A stretch of 64,000 nt of DNA from Pontederia crassipes (GCA_030549335.1 JAUKPH010000018.1:3038001-3102000), one strand, 5' to 3'. Shown: positions 1-11,552, counted from the stretch's first letter. Program-made: numbers and translations. The notes: generated from the sequence alone by a model not told the origin.

Positions 1-1788
1 AACGCGGTCGGTCGAACAAGAATCGGTCGACCGGTCCAACAGAATCGGTCGACCGGTCCAGAGAAGAAGAATCTGAAACAAAAGATGGAAATACCTTTGA
101 GGCCCAATCACCCTTAGTTGGGCCCAAACCTCGACTGGCCCACTTGAGGCCACGTCCAATACAACAAGGCAAGTAACGGACTTTTCATCCGCAAAAAGGG
201 GATCTGACTTTACCCCTTCTCTGAGTGATGATTCTAAACTCCACGTGTGTTAAAGAACATAAAGAAAGTAAAGATAAAATAACAAGATAGGTATGTGCCG
301 CCCAAGGTACAGAACAGAGATCAAGGTATGGTATAGTGAGCGACAGGTAGCTGTACTGAGGAGACAATGCACCTACTAATATTTAACTGCCACTGCTCCT
401 AGATCACAGGCCCTCTCCCACATGTGCTCCAAATAAGGGTGACGTATTGTCGCACTCTTCCCCCACGATGGCAACATTAATGTATTGTGCCAGAGGGATA
501 GGTAGGGACTTTTCATCCGCAAAAAGGGGATCTGACTTTACCCCTTCTCTGAGTGATGATTCTAAACTCCACGTGTGTTAAAGAACATAAAGAAAGTAAA
601 GATAAAATAACAAGATAGGTATGTGCCGCCCAAGGTACAGAACAGAGATCAAGGTATGGTATAGTGAGCGACAGGTAGTTGTACTGAGGAGACAATGCAC
701 CTACTAATATTTAACTGCCACTGCTCCTAGATCACAGGCCCTCTCCCACATGTGCTCCAAATAAGGGTGACGTATTGTCGCACTCTTCCCCCACGATGGC
801 AACATTAATGTATTGTGCCAGAGGGACAGGTAGCTCAGCTGAGGAGATAGTGAACCTACAGGTCCGCAACGACCATTGTTCTTGGGGTACAGGTCCTCTC
901 CCACCTATATTCTGAAAAGGATATCCCTTAGCATACACCTTCCCTTTCATGGACATCCTGGCAACTTATGGTATAGAGACGCCTCTAGCTTCCCACTTAA
1001 TTAAATTGAGCTCGCATAGGATAACGAACTTCAAGGACCCCATAGTAATGTAAAGGAGGTAGTACCACACAAAGCATAATAAAGGAGGGTAATGTATAAC
1101 AGAGCAAAGTACAAGACAGGGTAAGGTATAGCAAAGTATGGTACAGTACAAGGTATTGTTAAAGTAAAGAATAAAGTACATATATGAATATGTATGGTTC
1201 ATAGCCTACAGAGATCAAGGTATGGAAACCAATGATTAAAGTAAATGTTCAATTGATTCTCTTTTATCAGTATTGACCTTAATTAGATTATCATTTTATC
1301 GTCTATGTATCTATGTGTACCGAGCGTTAGTTCACGGGCATTCCATGCCCCAGTATTGGGGTTTTGTAGGTGAGAACCCTGCTTAGGGAGGAAGTGAATG
1401 ATGTAGAGCTCCAGGATAGTAGCACATGACTTACAAGAACCCACAAGTTTTTTGCCCTTTTTATTTCTGCATTTGAATTATCAGACTTTGTATTCAAAAG
1501 ATATTGAATTTCCTCTTTTAACCTTGTAGATGTGAATATTTGCTTGAACTATTTGAATCATCTGGATTTCCCTTTTTCTTGAACAGTTTCACTAAATATG
1601 TCATCCTTTGAATTTCCAATGATATTTCTTCCGCAAACTCTTTTTATTCATTTGTTTCTCTATTAATTCTATCGCCACGTGTGTCATGTGTTGACTAGTC
1701 AAAGTCAAAGAAGTAGTAGACAGTGTAGCGCTCCCTTGGTCAATCTAATTGCCAGCGCGGCATGAGGACTAATTTTGGGGGCGTTACA
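1..1788 (+). repeat. Gypsy-1 5' LTR (left part missing)
   Basis: This aligns with the second half of the LTR at 14796-17097, starting with the TCGACCGGTC-rich segment and ending GCGTTACA directly before the primer-binding site. The matching 3' LTR ends GCATTACA. It differs from the 3' LTR by many substitutions and by an extra 328-bp tandem copy (178-833), so the insertion is not recent. Confidence 0.9.
178..833 (+). repeat. 328-bp tandem duplication inside 5' LTR
   Basis: Two nearly identical 328-bp units lie head to tail (about 178-505 and 506-833), both starting at GGACTTTTCATCCGC and running to AGAGGGA(T/C)AGGTAG. The 3' LTR has a single unit (about 15808-16145). The two units differ at only a few positions, so the duplication is younger than the divergence between the two LTRs. 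Confidence 0.92.
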
Positions 1789-1791
1789 ATT

Positions 1792-1803
1792 TGGTATCAG
1801 AGC
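1792..1803 (+). other. Primer-binding site, tRNA-iMet type (Gypsy-1)
   Basis: TGGTATCAGAGC sits three bases after the 5' LTR end. It is the usual complement of the 3' end of plant initiator methionine tRNA, used by chromoviruses and most copia elements to prime minus-strand DNA. Confidence 0.93.
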
Positions 1804-2032
1804 CTAAGTTCTTGGCTCCCAGTGTTCATAGTAGAGTATAGACCAAAGTAATGTCATCATTGTTCGTAGTGAAGTATAGGTCATTGCATTGTCCTCATGA
1901 TTCATAAGTGTCTCATGGTCATGGTAAAGTCATGTGCAAGCTTCCTGAGCAACTGCGACTCCACTCCTCAAGTAAGTACTGAGTAAATTCCTCATATGGA
2001 TTATTTTATATTGAGTTAACTCGTTCTTATAG

Positions 2033-2473
2033 ATGCCTCCTTGACGCATTACATCCCGAGTTGTCCGTGGAGGAAGACGAGTTCTGTTTGTGATGGAATC
2101 ACAGATGCATGCCCCAACTCCCCAAAGACCAGAACCAAGGCCAGCTCGCAGTCAGAGCCAGGGGCGTGGGAGAGGGCAAGGGCGTGGACGCGGCGTCCCA
2201 CCTCCCACGGCACCAGCAGAACAAGAGCACTCTGATGCAGAAAGTGTGGGAAGTAATGTGCCCTTGATGTCCCTTCCACTTGCGAATGAACCTCTTCCTA
2301 GTGGCTACTGGCTAGAAGAGGAGACACTTGAGCTAGAGTCAGGAGATGAGGCATTCTTCTCGATCAAACTCAACGCGCTATTGGAGGAAAGACCCACCTA
2401 CTTTATCAAGTGCGGACAATTTGGGCACTACTTCTGGGACTGCTTGAATTCCTTCGGATGTTGGGACTACTGA
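2033..2473 (+). pseudogene. Gypsy-1 N-terminal gag leader with stray CCHC-like motif
   Basis: An ATG at 2033 opens a frame starting Met-Pro-Pro followed by TGA. Many Tekay gag proteins begin MPPRR, so this stop is probably a CGA to TGA change. Downstream, in the frame running from 2090, come a Gln/Arg/Gly-rich stretch (GRGRGQGRGRG) and an acidic segment. Near the end is CGQFGHYFWDC (about 2412-2444), which looks like the second half of a retroviral CX2CX4HX4C zinc knuckle whose first cysteine is lost. A zinc knuckle normally lies after the capsid, and a second one is found there (about 3680-3722), so this one is out of place. It could be a captured fragment or a rearranged gag. The frame ends at a TGA at 2471. 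2474-2690 is AT-rich, non-coding and intron-like. Confidence 0.55.
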
Positions 2474-2690
2474 AGCAAGCCCCATAGTCAGCAGATTTAG
2501 TTAGATGTTTTATTTTATGAATAAGACCTCCTTATAGTGGATTAGCATTGTTATGAGGCACATTTTGTTCATTAGTTTCACAAAAGCAATAAAGGAATAA
2601 AAGTTCATTTCAATTTAAAGAATGTTATTCGTTATAGCTTCTCATCGATTGCATTGTCTCTAATAGATCCTTCCTCAAAGAAGAATGCAT

Positions 2691-3342
2691 CAACCGAATG
2701 ATGAGGCCGAGGGCCACAATGATGAGGGGTTCCAGAATCCCCCGCCTCAACCAGGACGCCAGGAACGATAGCTTCCTCCCCCATGCACAATACAAGAATT
2801 CTGAAGATTGAGGCCGCCGACTTATAGCAACGAAGGAGACATTGACTTGGCTGAGCAGTGGATAGACACTATGGAGGACAAATTTGAACTATTAGACTGC
2901 CCAAACCATAAGCAAGTGATCTTTTCTGCTAATACCCTCACCAAGGACGCCAAAGACTGGTGGAAGGCGACCAAGGCGACTGAGTTCGCACGTGTCTGGG
3001 TTGTACCATGGACAGACTTTCGGCGACTATTTGAAGCCCGCTTCTTCCCTACTTTCCAAAGGAGGTTAAAGCAGTAGGAATTTCTAAACCTGACACAGGG
3101 GACGATGACTGTGTCCTAGTATCTGACCAAGTACGTTCATCTCCAGAAATACTCGAAGCTGACTATGGATGAATAAAAGAAAACCAACCGCTTTGTTGAC
3201 GGGTTGAATCCGAGCCTGAGAGCTCAAACGTGGCCTGGCAATTGCAAACTTCTGACTGAGGCAGCTCAGCTAGCCACCATGACTGAAAGGGACCACCAAG
3301 AACTACAACGGGCTAGAAGAGGATAGCTGGAAGTAGGGCAAG
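2691..3342 (+). pseudogene. Gypsy-1 gag capsid domain, broken
   Basis: A frame at about 2808-3077 reads like a plant gypsy capsid (retrotransposon gag family): an AEQWIDTMEDKFELLDCP start, then LTKDAKDWWKA, then WTDFRRLFEARFFP. The first TAG is at 3075-3077. Homologous text continues past it with further stops as far as about 3320 (FVDGLNPSLRAQ, TEAAQLATMTERD). The capsid packages element RNA into cytoplasmic particles. The protein starts near ATG 2684, whose reading frame has also drifted. With at least three nonsense codons it cannot be functional. Confidence 0.8.
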
Positions 3343-3615
3343 GGTCACAATAATAATAGTTCAGGAGGAACGACCACCATCAGCAACGACGGGATAACCA
3401 TCCCCGATCGTACCCTGCCCCACAATAGTACGCTCGACCCCGATATGAACAACAGCCCCGACAACCCCTACCACCACCATGTCAGCCTTAGCAAACATCA
3501 CCATAACAACAACAACAGCGCCAAAATCAGAGGCACCCTCAACAGTCAGCAAGGCGACCGACACAACAAAGGCCACAGCAACCCAGGACCCCTCAGGCAC
3601 AACCCGCACAAGGTG

Positions 3616-4262
3616 AGCGAGTTTTATGTAACACTTGTGGCAGGACCACGTCGGGGAATTCCACATGAAGACGGGTACATGTTTCCATTGTGATGTTGTG
3701 GGCCACATATCTATCGACTGTCCACGGTGCAAGCCCCTAGTACAAGGAAAGCTCTTCAACTTAGAAGAAGATGCCCCGCAGAATGACGCTTACATCATTT
3801 GAGGTACACTCTGTATAGCCAAGCTACCTACCACAGTTTTATTTGATTCTGGAACCACTCATTCTTTTATATTAGAAGAGTGTGCTATAACCTTGGGGTT
3901 ATCGGCTGTTAACTTAGAACCCAGCATGACAATTCTTATCCCACAAAAAGATTTTTTCTGCTGACTTGATCATAATACCTATGAGGGATTATGACGTCAT
4001 ATTGGGCATGGATTGGCTGACTCGTCATGATGCTTCCATTCTGTGCAAACAAAAAAGTGGTTATAGGAGCACACATCAAGAAAAGAGTCACAGTCAAAGG
4101 TATACATCGGAAAGAACCGAAGATCATGGTATCTGCAATGAAGGCCCAGAAGCTTCTTAAACAAGGATGTAGAGGATTTCTGGTGAGCGTGACCAAAATT
4201 GAAGCACCTACCAAGACCCCACAAGACATAAAAATTGTGAGAGAATTTCCGGATGTGTTCCT
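3616..4262 (+). pseudogene. Gypsy-1 zinc knuckle, aspartic protease and start of RT
   Basis: A CFHCDVVGHISIDC motif at about 3680-3722 is a complete CX2CX4HX4C nucleocapsid zinc knuckle. The protease follows: LFDSGTTHSFI (about 3840-3872) holds the catalytic Asp in a DSGTT box, and IIPMRDYDVILGMDWLTRHDA (about 3970-4040) is the conserved end of the plant gypsy protease. Then comes the linker into RT (VSAMKAQKLLKQGCRGFL, VREFPDVF). The homology stops at 4262, where an Athila LTR begins. Several frame changes separate these blocks. Family identity is firm from the motifs; activity is ruled out. Confidence 0.85.
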
Positions 4263-6056
4263 TGATAGTACTATTGAGGAGTATAGTGATAACTTGCTGA
4301 TTTTGGGGTCAAATTTGATATTTTTCAATTTTTGATTTAACTCCCTAATTCACTCTCTACTGCAAGTATACAGGTCAATTGTAATATACCCAAATGTCGT
4401 ATCCACAGTGATTTGAAGACAAAGACTCCCTAAACAATCTAGATTAGCCTTTAAAGTTAAATTTCCAAGAAATTGAAAGAAAGTGAAAACCGATTTAAAT
4501 GACTAAAATGATAACTATTTTTGGATTTTTGAAAAGTTATAAAAAATGAATGGTAAATGCTAAAGTAAAGGCTCAAAGGGTTTATCTATCAATGAGGAAG
4601 GTTCTCCTAGGAGTTGGGGTTCATCTAACTTAATTATGGATGGAATGGAACAAGTTATCAATACATTGTCAATTTTAACTCAACTTGTATAATTTCTATT
4701 TTCACAGATGGTTTAATCCTGAACTAATTATCATATCCTCATATGATTGATTAGTTAAGTTGAACTAGAAGAGGTCCTGACTGAAATCAAGTCAACATTA
4801 GGCTCAAAATTTAGTTCCTTGCTGAATTTCAATGATTTAGTGAAATCTAAAATGATAACTTTCAATTGCACTTTGAAAATGAGGGAAATGCTTCAATCAA
4901 CTAAACAGGGATGAAATCAATCCAATATTAGTACAAATGCTCCTTGGTTTATCTCTAAACTACAAGATGATTTTAAATCATCCTCTCAGCTGCAAATTCA
5001 AATGAAATCCACATTTTCACTAAAGGATTGGATGAAATCAGCACCTAATTGCATTTGGAAATTCAACAATGTCATTGCATTCTTGGTTCATCTCTAAACA
5101 TCAAGACAACCTTAAAAGCACTCTCAGTGATAAATGAAACCAGGGGTTTAACAATAACAAGGCAAATTCCACAATTTCAGAATTTTAGATTTAGAAATAA
5201 GGATTGAAAAACCAGAAATCAGCAATGGATAGTTTGCAATAATTCAGGGATTGAACCTTGGAATTACCATTGACTCTTGATTCATTTCTGAACAAGAATG
5301 AAACCATAAGTAACATCTCAGTTATTAATTCAATTAGGGCTCCACAATGGTGAAAACAAATTCAGCAAATTCAGAAATCAGAAATGGGAAATCAGAAAAT
5401 CAGATTCTTAGTTGGGTTTGAACCTAGAAACTTGGCATTGATTCTTGCTTCATTTCTGAACAAGGATTAGATCAAATGATAACTTCTCAGTTGTGGATAC
5501 AATTAGGATCTTACAATGTTAGGAATCGGATTCATACAAAATAGATTTCAGAAACAAAAATAAAAAATCAGAACTTCAGGAATTCAGAAATCAGTGCAGG
5601 AAATCAGAATTATCCATATCCATCCACAATTAATCTAGACTACTATCCTATCCTAGGAGACATAGTACTTAGCTCCTCATAATTACAAACATAGATACAC
5701 AATGGAATGAAGAATAGAAGCAAATCATCCTGACTTGAGGGCTATTCTACAGAAATCAGCTCAGATTCTTCTCCACTCCAGCTCCTCTCCTTCCTTCTTT
5801 CCTGCTCAAACCCTTGCAATGGCCAGCCCCCCTCATTCCTCCAAAATTTCCAGCTTATATATGTGGATTCTACACCCTTTAATCAGCATCAGAATATTCC
5901 CTAGCCCCCTGATGTGAGCCACCTGTCCAGGTCCTGAAAATATATGCAAATGATAGCTTTTTGGACAGCAAAAAGTAGGTGGTCCCCCCTCCTTTTTCTC
6001 CTTTGTGCAGCCTTGTTATACCTGCTAGAAGACCCAAAACAACCAGCATCAAAGTC

Positions 6057-6367
6057 TGTTGATAATGCCTTGAAACTGAATCCAATGTGTCCCCTTATAC
6101 AATCAGGCGCTTCAGTAGATTTCTCCTACGGGGGTCTCGCGAGATAGGTGTCTTATTTTTGGGGATTAATTCAGAGTCCTAGTCGGTCTGTAATTCCTAT
6201 CATCTGTTAAAGGGAGTACCTATATAAACTCCCTAGAGGGTCCAAAGAGAAAATAATTTGATCTTGTAATCCTCTTCTATTTTTTTCATCTAATAAAATT
6301 CAGCGTCGCCTTAAATTTCTCGGGTTTTCTCACAGTGCATAATTTCTCTCGTGCAGAAATCCTAACA
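6057..6367 (+). repeat. Copia 5' LTR
   Basis: The LTR starts TGTTGATAATGCC and ends ATCCTAACA. It includes a probable promoter: a CTATATAAACTCC TATA box at about 6221-6233. The pair to 10398-10708 is the same length, with scattered transitions (for example TGTTG against TATTA at the start). Confidence 0.93.
6221..6233 (+). promoter_or_regulatory. TATA box of copia LTR
   Basis: CTATATAAACTCC lies in the middle of the 311-bp LTR and is repeated in the 3' LTR at about 10561-10573. Its position leaves a short R/U5, as is usual for small copia LTRs. Promoter activity is inferred. Confidence 0.65.
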
Positions 6368-6370
6368 AAC

Positions 6371-6382
6371 TGGCATCAGAGC
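6371..6382 (+). other. Copia primer-binding site, tRNA-iMet type
   Basis: TGGCATCAGAGC lies three bases after the 5' LTR. It differs from the standard TGGTATCAGAGC by one base. Confidence 0.88.
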
Positions 6383-6417
6383 GAGGCTTCATCATCGATC
6401 CTCCGTCAGGCGTAGAG

Positions 6418-7206
6418 ATGGCGTCGCACAACATCAACATCAAGAAATTTACAGGAGAAACAGTTTCAATCTCTGGCAGATCAAGATGTGAGAACTTCTG
6501 AAACAACAGGGAGTATGGGTGCCGCTCGCGAACGTGTCGAAGAATAAACCGAAGGAAGAAGACTCGAAGGGCAAAGAAAAGGAGTCCGACCTCGCAAGTT
6601 TGGTGGCACAGGAAGAGAAGGCGCACTCTATGATCCTATTGTGTTTGGCGGACGAGGTGATTATCGAAGTCGCCGATCAAGAGACGACGGCCGATCTGTG
6701 GTCGAAACTTGAGAGTCTCTACATGACCGTCTCTAACCAACAAGTTGTTGAAGCAACGTTTGTTCGCCCTCCGCATGCAAGAAGGTACCCCTATGAAAAA
6801 TCATCTTGATCAGATGAATACTCTATTGATGGAATTATGAAATATAGATGTGAAGATTAAAGATGAAGATGCTGCCCTACTTCTGTTGGTGTCTCTTCCT
6901 CTGTCGTACGAAAATTTCGTACAATATGTTATCATCGGAAGAGACACAATTACTCTAGAAGAAGTAAGATCGAGTCTACATACTCGTGAGCATCGTCATA
7001 GGGCGTCTAGCAAGGCTGTGGAGACTCAGGTCGCAGGGTTGGTAATAACCACAGAAAAGACAAACCCTAAAAATGGTAAGTCGAAGAAGAAGAACACCAA
7101 TCCGAAGAATATCTGCAACTATTGCAAAGAACCGGGTCACTGGAAGAAGGATTGCCCCCAAAAAGAAGAAGAAAGACACGGTTGCTGTAGTAGCTCACCA
7201 GAATAG
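6418..7206 (+). pseudogene. Copia gag with zinc knuckle, frameshifted
   Basis: An ATG at 6418 opens MASHNINIKKFTG, the usual start of a Tork-type gag. The capsid then continues in shifted frames: KEKESDLASLVAQEEKAHSMILLCLADEV (about 6560-6660), ETTADLWSKLESLYMT, then LLLVSLPLSYENFV and TLEEVRSSLHTRE (6880-6990). A zinc knuckle CNYCKEPGHWKKDC at about 7111-7155 closes gag. The frame changes at least twice between 6480 and 6850. Gag forms the particle and the zinc knuckle binds RNA. It is identified from motif order; the protein is not makeable from this copy. Confidence 0.88.
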
Positions 7207-8750
7207 CGAATCTGATGATGATTTGGCTCTTATGATGTCTGATCAGAGATGCTTGGAGGAGAGTTGGGTTCTCGACTCAGGATGTTCCTATCATATGACT
7301 TCGCACAGAGAGTGGTTCTCAACTTATCAGAAGATTGATGGCGGAAACGTCATCATGGGCAATGATGCAGCCTGTAAAATAGTTAGAATCGGCTCAATTC
7401 ATATCATAAGTCATGACAATCGGGTGAGGATATTGACAGAGGTCTGTCATGTTCCGCAATTGAAGAAAAATTTAATATCGTTAGGAGTTCTGGACTCCAA
7501 AGGATGTCGGATGTCTGCTACAGGAGGTGTTCTCACGGTCACCAAGGGTGATGTTGAAGTCATGATGGGAGTCAGACAAAAGTTCTTGTACATATTACAA
7601 GGCACAGTAATTTCTATCATGGCTGCAGTAGGTAGTTCATCCAAATCAGAATCAGAAGCATCTAAGTTGTGGCACATGCGACTTGGACATATGAGTCAGA
7701 AAGGGATGGATATCCTCAGCAGACGCAATCTTCTGGATGGTCAGAAGATATCTAAAACCGGATTTTGCAAACACTGCGTCTTTGGCAAGCAAAAATGACA
7801 TCAATTCAACAAAGCCGTGCATAAGACGAAGGCAATACTCGACTACATCCACGCTGACTGTTGGGGCCCCTCTCGTGTTCCATCTCTAGGAGGTTCTAGA
7901 TACTTTCTATCTGTGATAGATAATTACTCAAGGATGACATGGGTATTCATGATGAAGCACAAGAGCGAGGCATTTGAAGCTTTCAAGCAATGGAAGATTC
8001 TGGTGGAGAATCAGACATCGAGAAAAGTGAAACGTCTTCGTACCGATAACGGCTTGGAGTTTTGTTCGTCTGACTTTGATCGATTCTACAAGGATGAAGG
8101 CGTTGCCAGACATCACACCGTCAGAGATACACCATAGCAGAATGGTGTAGCAGAACGCGTGAACAGAACTCTTCTGGAGAGGGCACGATGCATGCTCTCT
8201 AATTCTGAACTGAACAAGCCATTCTGGGCTGAAGCTGTTAGCACAGCATGCTACCTTTTCAATCGAAGTCCTGCAACCGCGATCGATCTGAAGACTCCCA
8301 TTGAGGTATGGTCAGAAAATCCTACTGATTATACTAATCTGAAAGTGTTTGGTTGTCCAGCATATTATCACGTCAGCGAAGGAAAGTTGGAACCAAGGGC
8401 CAAAGAAGGAGTCTTTGTGGGATATGGTGCAGGTGTAAAAGGCTTTAGAATCTGGTCTCCCTCAGAGCACAAGGTTATTCACAGCAGAAACATATCATTT
8501 GATGAGATGTCTATGCTCAAGCAGAAATCAGATGTTGTTGACTCAGCAGAGGAGTGTGTCAACAAACAGGTGGAGTTTGGATTAACTCCAATTCAGAATG
8601 AGGAAGAAGAATCTCATCAAGCTGAACAATCTGAACTTGAGGAGCAAACAGAAGAAGCAACGACAAGTCTGGCTGCAGAACGTGCTCGCAGGCAAGTTGG
8701 TCCTTCGAAGTGTTATGCTTTGAGGACATGCTTGCATATGCATTCCAAGT
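7073..8750 (+). pseudogene. Copia protease and integrase region
   Basis: One frame runs from the end of gag with a protease box WVLDSGCSYHMTSH (catalytic Asp in DSGCS). The GAG-pre-integrase zinc domain follows (LWHMRLGHMSQKGM ... FCKHCVFGKQK, an HHCC pattern). Then comes the integrase core: the first Asp in DYIHADCWGP, the second in LRTDNGLEF, and the Glu in the NGVAERVNRTLLERAR block. The C-terminal region has LKVFGCPAYYHV and GVFVGYGAGVKGFRIW. Two nonsense codons interrupt it, TGA at 7796-7798 and TAG at 8135-8137, each in a context where the family has Arg or Gln. A frameshift near 8700-8750 separates it from RT. The catalytic residues themselves are kept. Confidence 0.9.
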
Positions 8751-8754
8751 AGCT

Positions 8755-10325
8755 GAAGAGGTGGAGTCGCTAGAGCTATTGAGTTACAAGGATGCTATCA
8801 CATGTGCAGAATCAGAATAGTGGATTGCAGCAATGAGTGAAGAGATGGAGTCTCTCCACAAGAATCAGACTTGGGAGTTGGTCAAGTTACCAAAAGGTAG
8901 AAAGGTCGTTGGATGCAAGTGGATTTTCAAGAAAAAGATTGGAAGTCCAGAAGCTGAAGGCATCAGATTCAAAGCACGTCTAGTTGCTAAAGGCTACAGT
9001 CAGAAAGGAGTAGACTACAATGAGATCTTCTCTTCAGTTGTCAGGCACACTTCCATCCGGGTGCTACTTGCCATTGTAGCACATCAGAATTTGGAGCTCG
9101 AGCAATTAGACGTGAAGACAACTTTTCTACATGGGGAACTTGAAGAAGACATCCTCATGAGTCAGCCAGAGGGTTTCTTTATCCCAGATAAAGAATACCA
9201 AGTCTGCAGATTGAAGAAGTCATTATATGACTTGAAGCAATCACCGAGGCAGTGGTACAACAGATTCGATAGTTTTATAATCAGTAAGGGATTCAACAAG
9301 AGCCCTTATGATTGTTGCGTCTATCACAAGAAGGTGGATGGTGATTCCACTATCTATATGCTCTTGTACGTTGATGATATGTTGATTGCTGCTAGGAACA
9401 TGGAAGACATTCAGAATTTGAAGAAGCTCCTTAGTTCAGAATTCGATATGAAGGATCTTGGTGCAGCAAAGAAGATTTTAGGGATGGAGATTTACAGGGA
9501 CTGCATAAAGGATAAACTCTTTCTGTCTCAGAAAAGTTACATTCAGAAGATTTTGTCCAGGTTCGGTGTGTCTGCAGCGAAGACCTTAAGTACTCCATCA
9601 GCTTCAAATGTGCACCTTTCTGCAACTAAATTTATGTCTGATCAAGAAAAGGAGTATATGTCTCGAGTTCCATATGCCAGTGCAGTCGGAAGCTTGATGT
9701 ATGCTATGTTATGCACAAGATCTGATATTGCGCATGTCGTTAGTATGGTCAGCAGATTTATGAGCAATCCAGGAAAGGAGCACTGGCAGGCAGTAAAATG
9801 TATCTTTCGATATCTGAGAGGAACGTCTGACATTGGCCTCATCTACAGAAGTGGAAAAGAGTGTTTGGTTGCAGGTTATTCAGACTCAGATTATGCTGCA
9901 GATGTTGTTGGAAGAAGATCAATGACATGTTATGTTTTCACTCTTGACAATTCTGTTATCAGTTGGAAAGCCACACTCCAGCCATCAGTTACATTGTCTA
10001 CCACAGAGGCAGAGTACATGGCATTGACAGAAGCTGCTAAGGAAGGCATCTGGTTAAAAGGCCTTGTCGGAGATTTTGGACTACAACAAGATCAGGCTAT
10101 AGTGTACTGTGATAGTTTAAGTGCAATATGCTTAGCCAAGGTCAAGTGCATCATAAAAGAACCAAACAAATCGACGTCAGGTATCACTTCATCCGTACTG
10201 AGAAGAGGATCAAGGTGAAAAACATCGGCACAGAAGATAATCCAGCGGACATGTTCACCAAATCGATTCCTACTAGTAAGTTTCAACATTGTTTGGACTT
10301 GCTAAATATTGATAGGTGGCAGTAG
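8755..10325 (+). pseudogene. Copia reverse transcriptase and RNase H
   Basis: The RT begins in the AMSEEMESLHKNQTWELV block after an in-frame TAG at 8818-8820. It keeps the palm motifs: QLDVKTTFLHGELEEDILMSQPEGF (first Asp) and YVDDMLIAARN at about 9366-9398 (the YVDD active site). The RNase H part includes GYSDSDYAAD, TLSTTEAEYMAL and the EGIWLKGL helix. Near 10140-10170 a frameshift moves the last segment into another frame, which ends [18 protein letters not shown] and stops at 10323-10325. This is the longest uninterrupted frame of the element (461 codons from 8833). It would synthesise element DNA from its RNA template in the cytoplasmic particle. Confidence 0.92.
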
Positions 10326-10385
10326 TCCCAAGTTGGGACTGGCGGCGGCAGATAGTATTTGATATCTGATTGGAAGATTCAATTC

Positions 10386-10397
10386 AAGGTGGAGATT
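10386..10397 (+). other. Copia polypurine tract
   Basis: AAGGTGGAGATT lies immediately before the 3' LTR. This is the standard plus-strand primer of Tork/Tnt1-type copia elements. Confidence 0.85.
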
Positions 10398-10708
10398 TAT
10401 TAATAATGCCTTGAATCTGAACCCAATGTGTCCTCTTATACAATCAGGCGCTTCAGCAGATTTTTTCTACGAGGGTCTCGCGAGATAGGTGTCTTATTTT
10501 TGGGGATTAATTCAGAGTCTCAGTCGGTCTGTAATTCCTATCATCTGTTAAAGGGAGTACCTATATAAACTCCCTAGGGGGTCCAAAGAGAAAATAATCT
10601 GATCTTGTAATCCTCTTCTATTTCTTCCATCTAATACAATTCTGCGTCTCCTTAAATTTCTCGAGTTTTCTCACGGTGCATAATTTCTCTCGTGCAGAAA
10701 TCCTAACA
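10398..10708 (+). repeat. Copia 3' LTR
   Basis: 311 bp, aligned end to end with 6057-6367. The start reads TATTAATAATGCC where the 5' LTR has TGTTGATAATGCC, two G to A changes at the terminus. It ends ATCCTAACA, followed by the resumed Athila LTR (GTCCTCAAATAAG). Confidence 0.93.
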
Positions 10709-11552
10709 GTCCTCAAATAAGATTTAAACAAATATGGATTAGGACAGCAAGAATTATCAGCTCAAAAATCAAATGGGATTTGGTGTTATGCAGGAATGAA
10801 ATCTTTAATTAAAATTGATAACTTCTAAAATCTGGAATGATAACTTTGCATATTTCATGAAAATTGTCCAAATATGGGTGCAAAGCATTGAAGACATCAA
10901 AGGGATTAGGGCGGCAAGTGAATGAGGTCAGAAATCAAATGTGGATAAGATTTCATAGGAATGATAACTTGGGTGCCAAAAATGATAACTTGATGCCATA
11001 AAAATGATAACTTGTCATAACTTTTGTTGTGGTTATCCAAATGTGATAAAATTTGAACAGCAATGAGTTAAGACAGTAATTTAGTGATTGCTTAATGTCT
11101 TTGTGCAGATTTGATAGTTTTGCATATCGAAATGATAGTTTTGCCCTTAAACGATAACTTGGCATTGAAAAATGATAACTTGTTCAAATGGATTGATAAT
11201 TTTGCACAAGTTGAAATATGATCATCCAAATATGATTCATTCATGATGGCAATGGATATAGGGCAGAATAATCACTAGAAATCAGCTAATTCAAAATAAT
11301 GATAACTTGTGCACTTGGAGTGATAACTTGCCCTAAAAATGATAACTTGGCATAGAATTGAAATATTTATGGATTTTAGCAATTCAGAACCTCTATGCAC
11401 CTGGAATTAGGTATAAAATGAGAAAGATCAACTAGTTATCACAATTCTTGCATTCCAAACATAATTGGCCAAAAGTTAGACAATTTGAGGGCTCGATATG
11501 TGTGAAATGCATCTAAAATGGGATAAAACCTATTGTGATCAGCTAGTGATCA

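Larger units (their letters stand above)
6057..10708 (+). mobile_element. Ty1/copia retrotransposon, Tork/Tnt1-like, nearly complete
   Basis: Two 311-bp LTRs (6057-6367 and 10398-10708) flank a 4.03-kb interior with gag, protease, integrase, RT and RNase H in copia order (integrase before RT). The ends are TG...CA. Flanks are CAAAGTC on the left and GTCCTCAAAT on the right. The empty site in other Athila LTRs (ATCAAGATCCTTAAATGAG) shows it sits inside the Athila LTR, with a short, slightly eroded duplication around AGTC. The interior has at least four nonsense codons and three frameshifts, so it is non-autonomous now. Confidence 0.93.
4263..11552 (-). repeat. Athila 3' LTR, split by nested copia (4263-6056 and 10709-11552)
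   Basis: The left end TGATAGTACTATTG aligns column by column with TGGTAGTGAAATTT, the start of the Athila LTR at 22934. The right end GTGATCA matches the ends at 32250 and 41748. Without the copia it is about 2.64 kb. On the minus strand a TATATAAG box lies near 5853-5862. It carries the same repeated GATAACTT motifs as the other copies but is clearly more diverged, so it is a separate, older insertion. Confidence 0.88.

Noticed and set aside
3361..3759. 132-codon minus-strand frame opposite gag
   Set aside because: It is a shadow of the Gln/His-rich gag linker and zinc-knuckle region on the plus strand.
6976..7179. Minus-strand frame across copia gag
   Set aside because: Shadow of the gag and zinc-knuckle coding strand.
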